DNA of 64,000 bases from Bradysia coprophila (taxonomy: Eukaryota; Arthropoda; Insecta; Diptera; Sciaridae): assembly GCF_014529535.1 (NCBI RefSeq), contig NW_023503501.1, positions 5,276,150 to 5,340,149 of the forward strand. The letters run 5' to 3'. Made by a program: the position numbers and the translations under genes. How positions within the stretch are numbered: position 1 is the first letter of the stretch; every line of letters starts with the position of its first letter. A model generated the notes under the pieces. That model saw nothing but the letters and a program-made list of their open reading frames with translations, was not told where the DNA came from and did no database searches. This document shows, in pieces, positions 24,805 to 39,800 of this stretch.

Positions 24805-27800
24805 ATGAAGTACATTACCATTGGCTGCTTGATATTGGTTTACGTTACAAGTAAGTTCTTTAATTTAACAAAATCGTTTTATATGCTCATGTACAACAAA
24901 CACACACACACAAACTGCATGGGATATATAGGATGTCATAAACATTTAATTTAACAATTTTGCAATAAAAGAGATCATTAATCCATTAAATTGCACAAAT
25001 CATCTCAACCACTAATACACTGTACAAAGAAACATGAACCGGATAGTCATCATTTATCATACATTCTGTTATCAAGACACCATCAACTACCAAAATCAGC
25101 GATGAACACTTGTTAATGTTCTAATACGCGTTTAAACTGACGAGGGAAAGGCTTTCGCAGCAAATAGAATTGGAATTTAACCAAATGAAGTAATAGATGT
25201 TATAATAATAAAAGTGATGTGTAATACGAATCGCGTATGCCTGCTAGAAATCTCGCATAGAGTCAAAAAAAAGTAGTCGACTCTAGTCTAGGAGTTTCAC
25301 GCATTTACGTTGTTCAGCTTCGATGCCGATTTAGGGTGTTTTCAGAAAATCTAGAAATTATAAATTGACCTAAAAACCCTCGAGTTCGCACCCATTTCCG
25401 ATTTGCAATTTCTCGGAAAACGATGCAGATCGAGTTTCCACTCATTTCCAAAATTACGAAGATTCAAAAAAAATGTAAAACCATGAGTCGACTCTCAAAA
25501 TTTTGCGGAGGAATGAAAACAAGGCATGTTTTTGAGAATAGTATATTTCAACATAGACCAATCCATATAAGGTGTGTGTACGTATACCGAGTGCGCTACA
25601 CGAGGAACTTTTTTTGTAATAGTCTATTTTGAAACATATTTCATTGTAATATGCGAGAGTGTATTGGAGCACATTTCTTGAAAATGCGAGAAATTTAAGA
25701 AAATTTTCAGTAAATTTCGAGAAAATCAAGAAAATGTGAAATGTGAAAATGAATTTACTTCAACTGATTTTCAGCTGATTCACTCATACAAACAAAACGT
25801 GCCATGCATGTTCGTACGATTCTACAACTACCAAGCAAGCATTTGCTGTTCTATCTGTTTAAACACTAAAGAAAATCCTATAAACTTAAGAGGAATATCC
25901 TTAAAACTACACGGTCATCCTTCAAAATCTAGCAAAAATGGTAAAAAATTTCGAAAATCATAGAAAATCCTCAGACGATTTTCTTCCTGAAAATCATTTT
26001 TTCAACGATGTTTACATATATCGACACCCAACCCTCGCATTTTGCCTAATTTCTGTTAACTTCTATGATTTTTTAGTTATCTATTAGTTAGAGTGTTCTA
26101 ATGCTGAGTCAACAAATTTTCTAAACACAATAACACGCATCAGACGAAAAAATCTTTTAATCACGATCATAATGTTCAATTCCCACATTTCAAAAACTAT
26201 TTTGGTTATTTCTAAAGAAAATGTCTCAGTGCTAATGGATCAGATGTCATTGCGACTCAGTCTTCAATGACTATGGTTAGGAAACCCAAAGATTGCATTA
26301 GCCTACACTCATTACGGAATCACAGTAATTTTAACAAAAAGCAAAATCTCCAACTCTAACAATCGACAGCTAATTAAGTCAACATAATTAGGTCGTCCAT
26401 ATGAGTTAAACAAACAACATATCGTTTGCACAAAAAGAAATTAAAAGTTTTTTGAAGACAATAAACTCTTCACAAATCGGTTATTTATTGATTTGATTAA
26501 CATTTCGGAAATTTTAATAATTTAATTTTAGAAAAGCTCGGCCACATAGCTTTACATAAATTTGAATTCTAAATTGATTTTATAGTCTAGAAAGCTTTGC
26601 TAGCATTGAAAGCCTTTTGATATAAAGATTGACGAAAAGGGAAAGGATTTAGAGGCGGGTTGTTTTCTTTGAAGCAAAAGGAAAATCAGACATTACCGAA
26701 TGAGGCAATGCATCGTCTCTTCAGTGAAAAATCGCCGTATTCGAATTTCGAAATGTGTTTTTGCTTGTGGGACGATCTAATTGTCTCACAAAACACGTAC
26801 TTTTCGTTGCTGGACAATGTGTTTATCGATCGTCATACAAAGAAAATTTCAATTGAATCGGCAATAAACACAGTAACGACTTTGAAACACCCACATGACG
26901 ACATGACAAAGTTCAAGTCATTTGAATAACTCGAATCCTGTTCCAAAAAACAAAATTAATGGGAAACCTTGCATGAATTTACGTTATTAAAGTCAAACGT
27001 ATCAAATTCGGACATTTCATTTGAAAAGAAAAAAAATGTTCCAATAAACATTTCAATAGCACACACCAGAGAGCACTGGGTGTCAAAATCCATCTCTGCA
27101 TTCGACATTATATTGAGAAGGTCGTTAATATCACTGGTGTTTACTGTTAATATAAAATGCGCATTCATTTGTCTTAGAAAGATTCATCCAATAGCTGAAA
27201 CTAATGCCATTCGACCATAACTTAAATAAATCAATGGGTATGCTAGTTATGTCCACCGTAATAAATTGCTATGGATGTGTATACAACGTAGAAAACGTTC
27301 GTATAAGACACCTTTTGCTAATTCATTCATTCATTTGAAGTGAATGAATTGAATTCAATGTTGCCTCGCTTAACCTAGTCTTTTGTACCACAAAACGTTG
27401 TTGATCTTAAGAAGTGATATTCATGACAATCATAGGGTGATTCATGTTGTTATTTGAGCGTAAGATTTTTATCTGAATTGACGTCTTTTGTGGACGACTG
27501 TTAGAGGGATGATTTTGCGAAAGATATTCGATTAGGAATGTTCCATTGTCTCAGCTTTTTGTGCATAATAAAAAAGATTCTTCAGAAACATACTGTGAAC
27601 GTCATCTCTTCTTCTTGAAACTATTGTTCGGCAGATAAATCTTCATCGTCATGATACCTTGGTGGTATGGTCTTCGTTGTGGTTAATTTGTTTTTTACGA
27701 TATTAGATTTGGATGATATTGTCAAGTTTGATGTCGAATATATATTTACGATGAAGAGCGTGTTGTAGATGAAGAAGAAAAAAAACGAGATTATTCGATT

Positions 27801-30800
27801 GACCTAGATCCGCGAGTATGAAAGGTACAAATAACCATCATATCTTTATCAAGATTGACAAATGTCTTGAACGTTTAATATGGTCATGCAAGTTGTATAC
27901 TATAGTATACGATGGGTGTAAATACAGGCGGAATTTCTTTCGATATGACGTGACTAATATTATATTTACGATGTGTGAACAACATTATTGAAATTGTGGA
28001 ACGTAAAAGATTTAACTAGGTTTTGGTTATGTGCGGTAAAGGTCCGTAAAGCATCAACAACGAATTAACATAAATTTCCGTGAATATGACGACAAATTTA
28101 CATAAACCCAGTTTCTCGTCTTTACATTTAAAAATTGTTGAAGAACAAAAAAAAAACTCGTTGCTACGGTCACACACAAAAAATGTAAGAACAACCGGCG
28201 CTGCATAGTTTTACATTAGAGTCATTAATAAAATGTTGAGAGACTTTGAATTTTAATTGTTGTCACAATGTCAGAGGTGATAATGTCAAGTCAATACAAA
28301 TGTTTAACAGTCGTTGACAATACGGTATAGATAATGGAAACAAAAAGCGCGGAGTCATTAAACAATCATTTTCAATTAAATTTTCTGTGCAATGTGCAAA
28401 TTAGTTTTTCGTTATACAAAAGAATGAATTATCATGACACCGAGATTAGGTTTCATTTCGTACAATATGTTTCTATGGATTGAGTATCACATTACCGATA
28501 ATTAATCGTTTTTTATATTTAAATGAGAGACGACTATTAATCAAAAAAACATTTTCGACCTTTTAGTAACAATGTTTCGATATGGGCAGGATTATGACTC
28601 TGATTTTAATTCAATAAAAACCTCCATCGATCTTTGGTATTTACAGTTAAAATACAGTAAAAGAGCGATATTGTAATGACAACAGTCAAATATTTTAATT
28701 CTTTTTGAAGAGTTTGATATAAAATCTAGTACTTCTATAATAAGTTGTTATAGCTGGCCTTCATTATGAAAGTGTACACCGACCTTCGAACCCATTCTTT
28801 TTCTTTTAAAAACTTTTTAATTCTCAGAAATCGTTCGCTTTCATATTACCGGCCCAAGCGGCATTAATTAGAATTATGGCTTATGACCTATATAACTTAA
28901 TGTATGAACGCTGCTACCAGTTCTTTATATTTCGTTGATCTAAGGATGTAACCGATTTTATTATTATCCATCCCCCAATATACCACCGAAAATGGGAGAA
29001 TAGACAATCGAGTTATTCAGGATTTAGGATTGAATTTTGCCACCTCTAAAAATGGGTTACGTAATTTATGAATGATCCTCATGACCATTGTCACAGCAGT
29101 GCAATTCTAATTATTTTTCTTGATAAATAAACATAAAAGACATGTTGATGTCCCTAAGTCCAATGGCAGTATTGGCTAAGTGTTAGTCTAGAATTCAAAA
29201 ACGATTTCTGATCGAATTAATTCAAATTTTTCTCAACTTCATTTGTATATTCATTGCAGGCCACACTGCAATTTTTCTATGCGATTAGAACATAGAGTTC
29301 GCTCGACACAGATTCGCATTCTGCTTCGTGCGTGTTGTACATACTGCTTGATTAAATGTATGTTTCAGTTAGTTTACAAGTCGTTATTGACCACTTTGAA
29401 TGCGTAATTAAACATTTCTCGATATATACCGACGACGAAGAGTGTATCTTAACATGCAAAAAATGAATAAAGAAGTAATTCAGTTCAAGTAAAAAATAAT
29501 GTTACAATAAAACGAATATAATATATTAATTGAAACGTTCACCTTGATAGAATTATAACTACTGATATTTACGAAAACAAAAACAAAAAAAACACCAACC
29601 CAACATCGTTAAGTTATATAAGTATAATCTGAGAGCTTTTTCACAACAACCATGAATTCACATGTGTATGCAATTTGAATTTTATTTCAGGCAGTTACAC
29701 TGAAATTTTACTACAATTAAGTTCGCAAATCGAATGTTCGAAATTGCGTAAATTTTCAATATCATCAATAAAACTCAATAAAATTGGAGTCAAATTGCAC
29801 TCACGGGCTTACAAAAAAATTGTAAACGTCTAAATGAGATATTTTTCTTTCAAAAAATCTCAACTGTTTCAAAATGGCAAGTATCTCGTCTCACCTTATA
29901 ATCATTCTGTTGAAAACCGACACGTTTTCTGTTTCTGTGTTTTACTCGAGTTTCTCCATATACATTCAAAATTCATAAAAAAATCAGTAAACAACAAAAC
30001 AGAAAATGTGTCGGTTTTCAAAATTCTATGTGTGTTGTAATATCAGCTGAAAATTTAGCTTTGTTGTCAACTTTGGTTGAATGATTCAAAAAATGTGTAG
30101 AAATACCATTATTATAAGTCCTTTTACTTGTAGCACCAGTTGACACTTGCCCTCGCCTTCGGCTCCCTCTCGGCAAAATAAAAATCTCCAAGGACGTGAT
30201 GTACTATTATTATATATTATGTACCTATTGCCAAGATTGTTATTTTGACGTGTAGGACATTATTGCCGGAGCCGAAGGCGTGGGCAATAATGCCTACACG
30301 TCAAAACAACAGTCTGGCGATAGGTACATACCATATTTTATCTGTCGAGAACAGATATATCGAGATAAGTAAAAAGTTCCTAGATGTTAACTAAATGTTA
30401 AAGACACAAAACTGGATACTTACTAACAAACTTGACATAAGAACATAAGACAAATGTGAGTAGGGTCTCCTTCGTCTCCTTCGTTTCGCTATGAGAAGCT
30501 AGAGTTTGTAGTATCGTAAATAAATATGGCGAAACTACTTTTTTCATTTCTTTCTTCACTTGTGTCCAAGGTATTTTCTCCTTCCACACTGTGGAATCCA
30601 CAGACAGCAGACACATCATTTGTAAAATGATCGAGCATTTAGTTCATTTGATCAACGTATAGTTGTACCAAATTTATAGAAAATCTTTTACTTCATTTGT
30701 TCTGACAAATATCTTGACATATAAGACCTTGTTAACCATAGATTTTCGATTTATAATCACTGTCGATGTCGAAAGCAGATGAGAAAGATGTCTGACAAAT

Positions 30801-33800
30801 AATACTTCTTGATTCGCCAATTTTGGAATTTTTCATTGTTTTGAGGCTATTTTCATCGTATTACACTCAACTCAATTTGGTTAGCACGAAATTCATATGT
30901 TCAATTGTTTTTTTTAAGTTCCAAAAGTTCCACACTTCCATCAATAACTTGCTCAGTAGGATGCTGTTTATGTTACACCGGTTTCTCGCTCTACGCATGC
31001 TCGTAGAAACAGAAAATCCGAATGTCAATGCGAGTTTAATTAACATGTAACGATGTGGAACGAGTGGGACGAAGAAAAACAAGAAGTCGCATAAAAATGT
31101 CTAACTCAATTTGGGTGGTTGTAAGAAGGATTTGTATAATCGCTGTCTCAGGCAAAAACTATGCATCTGCCAATGGTTTCCTATGATAGATTCTTATCCT
31201 TACCTTTTGTATTATTGAATTAATATTTTTTTTCTTATCTTACAATGTCCATTTTTATAAATTTGAAACTCATTGATTTTCCAAAACAAATGCCGGTATG
31301 ACTGGCAAAAAATCTCACAAAAACCATTATCAAATTATCAAATAAGTTTCGGTAAATTTTTTCCCCTCGTAGTCTTTCATTACCGATATTTAAAAGACAA
31401 AAGTTAATTTTAGCATCCAATTTGTTAATGATAAATAAAATCGACCATATAAGTCATTATAATTAGACGATCTCGTAGGTCTGACAGCAGTTGAGTGAGA
31501 GAAAAAAAAAACCAGCATGCAAAAAAGCTTTAATCCTAATACACTTGTAATAACAAATTTGATTTTAAATGTTTTATCTTACAATTTGGAATATTTATTT
31601 GATGAATGGCATGCATATAGGATTTGAGACAGATATACACACAGCTAAGCTGCGCCAATTGGACTTCCGCGTTCTTCTGAAAATATTTAACATCCAGATC
31701 GCTTATTTTGCTGTGTCCAACCGATTCAATTCAAGCGAAAATTATTATTTTCGTATTTTTTTTTCCTTCTCGCCGTTCAATGAATCGACTCTAAAAATGA
31801 CATTGAATTTAAAAGAACCAAATCACTGTCGGTTACAATCCCCGTCGTAAAGGCACATATATATACTTTTGTATTTTGCACCAATATGTGTAATAAAGTT
31901 GTAGCTTGAAGCTTACGTGTGTAGCGAAGGCAGAACAAAAACGCTAGGCAATAAGAAAACAAATTAGTTTTGGTTTTGTGTTGTTTTTTTACATTATCAA
32001 CAACACCTCTGTTCCTTTCGTAATCATTTGTTTGGCGTCTCTTTTAACAGATTCAATGCAATCGCCAGATAAATTATTTATGTAAGATTGGTGTCGTTGC
32101 ATAGGTCGTTTCTTTGTTATACCTACAACAGATCAAAAAATTGTTTAACAATTTTTTTTAAATTAATTTAAGTTTGGACCTAATACGGGAGTTAAGAACT
32201 GTGAATAAGGCTTCTCAAACAATGACTCGACAATCTTACTGCGAACTATGTCAATACCAATACGAATTAGGCTTTTTTAAGGTTTTGCCTGCGATTCTTT
32301 TCTCATTAGACCGACGAGCAACATCGCCTCGATTGTCATCATGCACGGAGATTTTTTCATTTTATCTTTTCGAAAATAATTCAATTGTTATCTCACTGTG
32401 TCACTATTTTCAATCATGGGTGATGAATCTACCTGGAAAATTACGTCATTTTTCGTACAAAAGTGACGTCATTTTCCATCTCCCAAAATTGAAAATAGAA
32501 ACCCTGGAGAATTAAGGACTCACGAGTAATTCCTGAACGATGAACAGCAACAGCACACAAAAATTTGTTGGTTCAATGGTATGTAATAGAAAAATAGGGT
32601 ATGGATCTTGCTGACGTTTTCACCACTTGTCAGCAAATTTTCTTTAGCTGCATATGGCGCTGATGTACATAGTTTTCAGGGTAAATCTTAACAAAATAAC
32701 CATAGTCAGCTATGAGATCAAGAAAGCAACGACTATACGACATTAGAAGACGTACTAGTTTACTATTAACACTACAAAAGCACCATCCTTGTTCTTCATA
32801 GCTGAATACGAATAGAGTTGTTTCGTGAAGTTTTACCCAAAGAAAATTTGCTGCCAAAGACAAGTGGTGAAAACGTCAACCAGATGCATGCCCTATTCAA
32901 CAGCTATTCAACAACTAGCAACACAAATTTTTGCTCCTACTTGCATGAAGAGGATTTCTCTGCTACGGAACTCGGTTAAGATTAATTATTTACATGGATT
33001 TGATGATTTATTATATGCTTAGATAGTATCACAGATGTCCAGTGATGATTTACAGTAAAACATGTTTCCCTAAGTTTTCCAACATTTTCACAATTTTCCC
33101 CAAAAACATTTTTTGGGAAATTTAGGGAAAATATTGAGATAATTTTCCATTTTTTCCTACGCTTTTCCAAATTTGTTTATGGGAAAATTCAAGAAAATAT
33201 GGTACATGAAATAGTCCCAGCTTACATCAAAATAACATTAAAGGACTGTCTATGAATAAAATAGTGTCCATTTTCCATATTTAGAGTCAACAAAAGTAGA
33301 ACAGTCAATACCACTCCCATCACTCTCAGAGATGTCACCTTTATACTCTAAAATTCACCTGTAAATTGATGCTAAACACTTTCGTTATTTACGATTATTA
33401 TTATTACTCGAAAAAATGATAACAAAAAATTTCAATGTTAAACGTTCAAACGAAAATGCTTTACATAAACGAGGTTCGTCGCTTAAATCTATTGTCTTTT
33501 TTTTCGTTCGTTCGGTGCTTGTCTTGCACATTTATTTGAACTTGACGCATTTAAAATTATGTTTTTGCTTTGCCTGATGATCGGACGTCGCGGACACATC
33601 ACACGAGCTACAGTGTGTATAAATAGCAAAACGATAAATTGAGCAACAAAAATTTGTTTTTTTTTTTGTTTAATAGCAAAAAATATTGAAATTATAAACC
33701 TCTTAGATGAGGTGACGAAATGTATAAAATACCTCGATGCTTTTCCATAAGTCTTTGAATGCGTTATTTTGAATGAAATTAAGTAGAAAAAAGAGCTTCT

Positions 33801-36800
33801 TCAGTGTAACATCTCCCAATGTATAACCTACCTACCTCTATATACATAAAAGAGTTGTATAAATATAATCTGAATGAGAAATATGTTTCATTAGCATCAT
33901 TTTTATAATTAATTTTATGAGCCGGACCGCATAATGTGTCATATAAACAAATATAAAAGCCGTTCGGTTTGGCAACACACAACGCTGGGTATTATTAATA
34001 TAATTAAGTAAAAAAACTTCTCCTCCGCTTTTTTTTTCTTGGGTGCAGAAATGTAATAATAAATATTTGCCTTTTGAATGAAATGTTTAAAAGTAAATTT
34101 TTTTTATTGAAGCGACTCAGATAGTATTTATGTGGAATCTTATTAAAGAGTTTATGGTTTTGATATAGAAAATTTGCATGAACGATGAATAAATAAATTT
34201 TGATTTTAGCACATTGTTTCAAGGACTGTAAATTTACGGTAATTTTATGGACGCTGTTCCAAGATGAGTGTTCAATTTTCGATTTATTTAACCACTAAAA
34301 TTATCAAATCCATAACTTAATTGACGGTTTCAAAATCTTTTACTTCATCAGTTTTAACATATACACATTCTTACATTAGACTTCCAATCGATTCATTTTG
34401 TCGTTGCTAGCGATTAGATGTTAAAGTATAGTAGAGTATCGTTTTCTAAAAAAGTTGAGTTTTGGCTCTACAGGGAGAGAAAAGTGAAATTCGACGTGTT
34501 TTCTGATTTAGGACCTGTTGTGGTTTATAATGGATTTCATAAGAAATTTGATGAACATATCAGATTTTATGAACTTTTCTTATGTTCGGGCGCGTAACAT
34601 GAATGAAATAACAAAAAAAAATAATCTAGATTTTCATTTGTTAAACAAATTTTGAGTTTACAAACCACAACAACTCCCAAAACAGAAAATTTGACCAGTT
34701 TCAGTCTTTTATCCTTGTACCATTATTTTCTTAAAAACATCTACAGTCAGAAGCATGAATTTGCTCCATCTGTTTTTCAGTTGTTCCACACGGCAGAGTG
34801 AAATAAACCAGGCAGGAGCGGTTCATTTCAAATAACTGTCACACTGTATGAAAATGAACTCAAATGAACACTGACATAAATTGAAAAATTTAATTCGCAA
34901 AATATATAGGGCTACTAGATTATTCAGGTCCCTAGTCAAATAAGCGCTACTGCCTGGTTAACTATACTCTGTCGTGACGTAAAGCATACTTCTAAGCAAA
35001 GAAATGGTTCTGTGTTAATGCCTCCGAAACACATTTTCTTGTTTTCTAAATTTTCTTTTCTTTAAATTTCGAAACGTTCGAATGCTGTCAAGAAAATTAC
35101 TAAATGATGGACCCATTTGGATCTTGTGTGTAACAAGTTTTGCCAAGTTTTATCTTTCAATTTTGTTTTGTTGCTTTATTGAGTAAAATACCTTACATTT
35201 CTGTGACTTAATTGGTTATACATTCGGCGGATTTTGTCCCGCGCCTTGAGATGCAAGCTTCCCCTTGTAGGTAGCCAGATTTTTCGACAGAATCGTAAAT
35301 ATTGATCAAAGATGTTGATATATTAAGATTCATGTAGCCAAAGTGTTTACGTTTATGCTATTTTGGCTTGAAGTCTCGTTAGTCACCCTTCAAAGAATTT
35401 TTTACTTCATAAGTATATTGACTTTACTGATTCAATTTGAATTGAATTGAAACCTTAACTGTTTGACTTATTAACCCATTTTAATGCAGAAGATCACATG
35501 ACTTAGGTAAAGAAGGATATTTCATAATAAAATTGAGACTAAGTAATCATGAAGTAAGTGCAATTTCAATGAACTTGCCATGGGTACAGAAAAAACACTG
35601 ATGAATTCCAATGGTTTAACCAACATATAAAATTAACATGACCTCGCACATTAAGGTAATTAAGAGTTATATGACTGACTGTAATTTATATTTTAAGTGA
35701 ACATATTAGATCACAATATGATTCACAACAGACAATACAACAGCAAATAATGCCCATCATACCAATCATAATTAGATGAACTTCTTAAAATTTAATGGAC
35801 TATCACCGCGTCCATTAAGCGGTATATAGAATTACAGCGTATGCTTCCTCAAAAATCTGTCTTGTTGATGACCTTGATTGTAATAAAATGTTCACATTGA
35901 ATGATCAATGTGTACAATTCAGTTACTTACCTACGACCATTAAGAGAAAGTCATCGCTCGACGTTTTGAATTTTCGGAATGAATAATTTCAATTTATTGG
36001 TTTATTGTATAGGGAAGCAATTGTTAAGATGTTCCATATTCGCTGCTACTCTTTTTTCGGAAAGAAATAAAAAGCTTTTTCGGTTTAATTAGATCGCACA
36101 ATTCGTTTGCGGATGAATTATAAAGCAAAATTTCTGAATTTTTCATTAAGGTTGAACATAATTCATAGCATTGTGTACGGAAATTGACATTGATTCAGTT
36201 TTAAGTCGTCATAATTAATGTAATTCTGCAGACTTAAACAAATGACTCCACTTTTTTTTGTTTAATGTATACTCAACATTGCCAATGATCGGCATGATCT
36301 TTTGAAAAAAGGTCTGGTCAGAGAGCAAAAACCGTTGAGCATGAACATAGGATTTTTTATCGGGTTTGTAATGAACAATGACACAGGGACTTTTTCTTAA
36401 ATTAAAATTTTTTACGTTTTAATCAAGCTGGGATACGAATTATTAACTGTGGGTGGTCCTTAGATTATTGGTTTTATTAAAATCCATTCTTCAAAAGCTC
36501 ATTGAAGAATATAATGATGAAGTAGTTGAAATTAAGAGACTGTATAATTGGTTGTACCATACTAAGTGGTACAAAGTTGAATATTGCACCACAGCACATA
36601 GTATACAAACTGAATGTACAAACCACTAAAATATCAATTTTTTATCAAAATTAGCACCTACGAAGGAAACGTTACTTTTTATTGTCTCTAATTAGGCAGA
36701 TATCGCTAAACGAATTTTATGATTTTGTTTAAGTGTTTCCCACGGTATATATGAAAAGGCTAGGGACGACAAAAAAATTATTTTAAAAAACGCTAGAAAT

Positions 36801-39800
36801 TGCCCTAAATACACCCAAAGTAGAACCTTGAACCTTGCCTTTTTTACAATGCAATTCCGGTATTTAGTTCATTACATCTTTAACTTACCGTCTATAGCAA
36901 AATAAAAGCGTCGTTCATGTTCAACGTGAAACTACAAAACGTTCAATTTAGCGCATTCCTCAAGCACCATTACCTTTATATGGTGCTCCATCGTTTTTTG
37001 TTTGCTTTTTTTATTTCATTCATTTCTCTATTCCACACTATCACAACGTGAATGTTCGTTCCTGACGTCACCGCATTTTAAACATTTAACATTGTTAATG
37101 AATGAAAGTTGCAGTCAAGGTTAACATTAATCAGTTTAATCGAGTCAAGAGACTCTTAAAGAGTTTCAACAATGAAAGATACAAGTGTTTTACTACATGC
37201 TCTGTGTGCTCCATTTTCTTCGGTCTGTAAGCGATCGAGCATTAGTAAGTGCAAAACAAACATATTGCCAGAGCCAGATATCTAAAATCGATCTATAATT
37301 TCGAATTATTTAAACTACGAGTGTGAATGGAATGGACGATGATGGTAGAATACGTATTCTCGTAAAGTGAATAATGATTTCTTTTGGAATGATACGAGTG
37401 TTTTTGAACCGTTTGCCATCACACACTCAATCCGAGGTATGATTTTGAAAGAGAAAACAAAACGAAAAAGGCAATAAAAAATAAAAGTTTTGACTTATTC
37501 TTTTTTCGTGTGACTGTTCAGTGTAATATCCATCGGCTGGTCATGCAAAAAATATTTTTGACTTTTTTTTTTGGTGAGAAAGTTATGATTAACGCTATTG
37601 GTGAGTAGAAACTGATTTATTGTCGCACGGTACAGTGTTGTATGAATTCTTTTGTCTTTTTAATTGTCTGCATATTCTTTGACTTGGAGATTAAATTATG
37701 GCTTCGCCTAAGAAAAATTTACACTTGCACTCATTGTACAAAATGCCCACGAAAGTAAAAATGATTCGCTCCATTCATACAGTCAGAGGCAGTGAAATTT
37801 CATCATGAATTTGATTCAGATGTTTTTCAGCTGATCCACACAAACAATCAAAACTGTTTATAAAGTTATTCCAAGACCACGCGCGTGCATGCAACAGTAG
37901 CTTCAATCGTATAAACAAGCATTAACAGTTTTGACCGTATGTGTGGATCAGCTGAAAAATAGGTGAAGCAAATTTATGCTGAAATTCCACTGCTTCTGGC
38001 TGTACTGTTAATCGATGAGATTAATCTAAGTGAATGCTCGACGTCGCCTCAGGATTTAACGAGTATTTAATCTATTTGACAAATTAGAACCTGATGTGGG
38101 TTTCTTAATTTTTAATTTGACGAGAGATTACATCATTTTCTGACAAATTAGAGCTGAAAAAGTGGTCTTTTATGACCTCCTCAAAAACAGCATTTGTTAT
38201 CAACAGCGGTGACCAAAATAAATTTTGAGCTTTGGCGAATGTGATCTTTATTACGTTACAACTAATGAAGTAGAAGCTTTTGCACCAACTCATTAAGAAT
38301 ATTTAGATCGAATGAAGTAGTAGAGTCGATTATTATTATAATTATGCGTTGAACTATGCTGATTCAAATTTCCATGATGATGTCCCTGAACTCATAGTTT
38401 AATCGGTAAACCTACTACCTACTAAATCGGTGTACTTGACCAGGGCTTAAGTAACCAAATTAAGTATTGACCAAAACAAAACAAAAAAACAGAATTCGCA
38501 ATGAATCTCTGTTCGTCTGACGAATATGTGTGAAAGGTTAATGCGATTAAAGTGAACATTATGTTGCAGCTAGATTGATGGCATTATAACAATTAGTCTT
38601 TCACACGATAATTAATGAGTTAATGACAGTAAAATCTGTCGAATATAACCACCACATTACACCCGTACAGATGATGATACCGTTGTCCGAAGCATTAGCC
38701 ACGACCGTCTAATTAATATTACATGTGTCGAACATTAGGTCTCTAATAAAATGTTAATGATCGATTCGTCGGAAAATGTGGCTTTCGAAAGTGTTTACTT
38801 TAACGATAAATATTTATCAACGCAACAATGCATGTATGTAGAGGTCATCCGGAATTTATTAGTTAAAGTATAATAATGTTAGCATGCACGGTCTGCCTAC
38901 TCTACTTTTCTATGAATTAGAAACCTCAACCTTATACATACCGATATGTTAATTGAAGTTTCATTCACCAAATAATAGAAGAAGAAAAAAAACATTCAAT
39001 AAAAAACGACGTTTGTCGTGAGAAATTATAGAAATTCGGTATTTGTTTATTTGCTACACCGTTGATCACTAATGCTAATGTTTGGTTCTTCATTTAACCG
39101 CAATTCTGATGAAAGACGCACGAAAACAAAAAACAAATTTCCCTTTTGTTTGAAAGTCCAAAATTGTGGATTTTTACTTTTACATCAATTAGAGACTTTT
39201 ACTTGGCTAATATGCCGCACCATAAGCTCCAGTTGAATAATTGCGTTGATAACAGCGTTTTTGCAATTTCATCATTTCTGACAATTGAAAACATTAATTT
39301 GATGATGATATTTCAACGGTCAATGGAAAATTAATTGGGAGTGGAAATGTATTGAACTGGAATGAAATTACACCCATGCATGAGCACTTACATAAAATAA
39401 TTACGGGTAAATTTCGACATTTTTGTTTAATATAGTGAAATGATGAAATTGATTATTGGAATATCGTTGACCTCCCGTTGGTTATACAGATGTGATGGAT
39501 CTCAAACTTGGATCGCTCGAGTCAGAGAGCCTAAAGAAACCTAAATACGCTACTAACATTAAGTTAAATCTACTACTTCATTCTCGCAAACAATCATCAT
39601 TCACCTTCATCTTTTTATCACACTATTCACAACACTAAGCATGCACCTCCTGACAACTAACCACACACTTTGTACTATAAACTATTTTTTTTATTTCTTT
39701 CTTCCATTTCTAGGACTGACATATGGAACCTGTGTATTTGATTCCGATTTTGGGTTCATACTTAACTGTAACTTCAAAAAATCATCTTTATTTCGTGTCC

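Larger units (their letters stand above)
24851..39713 (+). other. First part of the giant intron of the chitin-binding gene
   Basis: About 15 kb with no well-supported gene. It contains a (CA)n run (24899-24914), imperfect GAAAAT-rich stretches (25660-26000 and 33060-33200), several inverted-repeat elements listed separately, and copies of the 47-bp-paired motif. An isolated TATAAATAG lies near 33616. Two weak small frames near 26.7-27.2 kb are noted separately. The length suggests room for developmental enhancers, but I cannot identify any. Confidence 0.5.
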
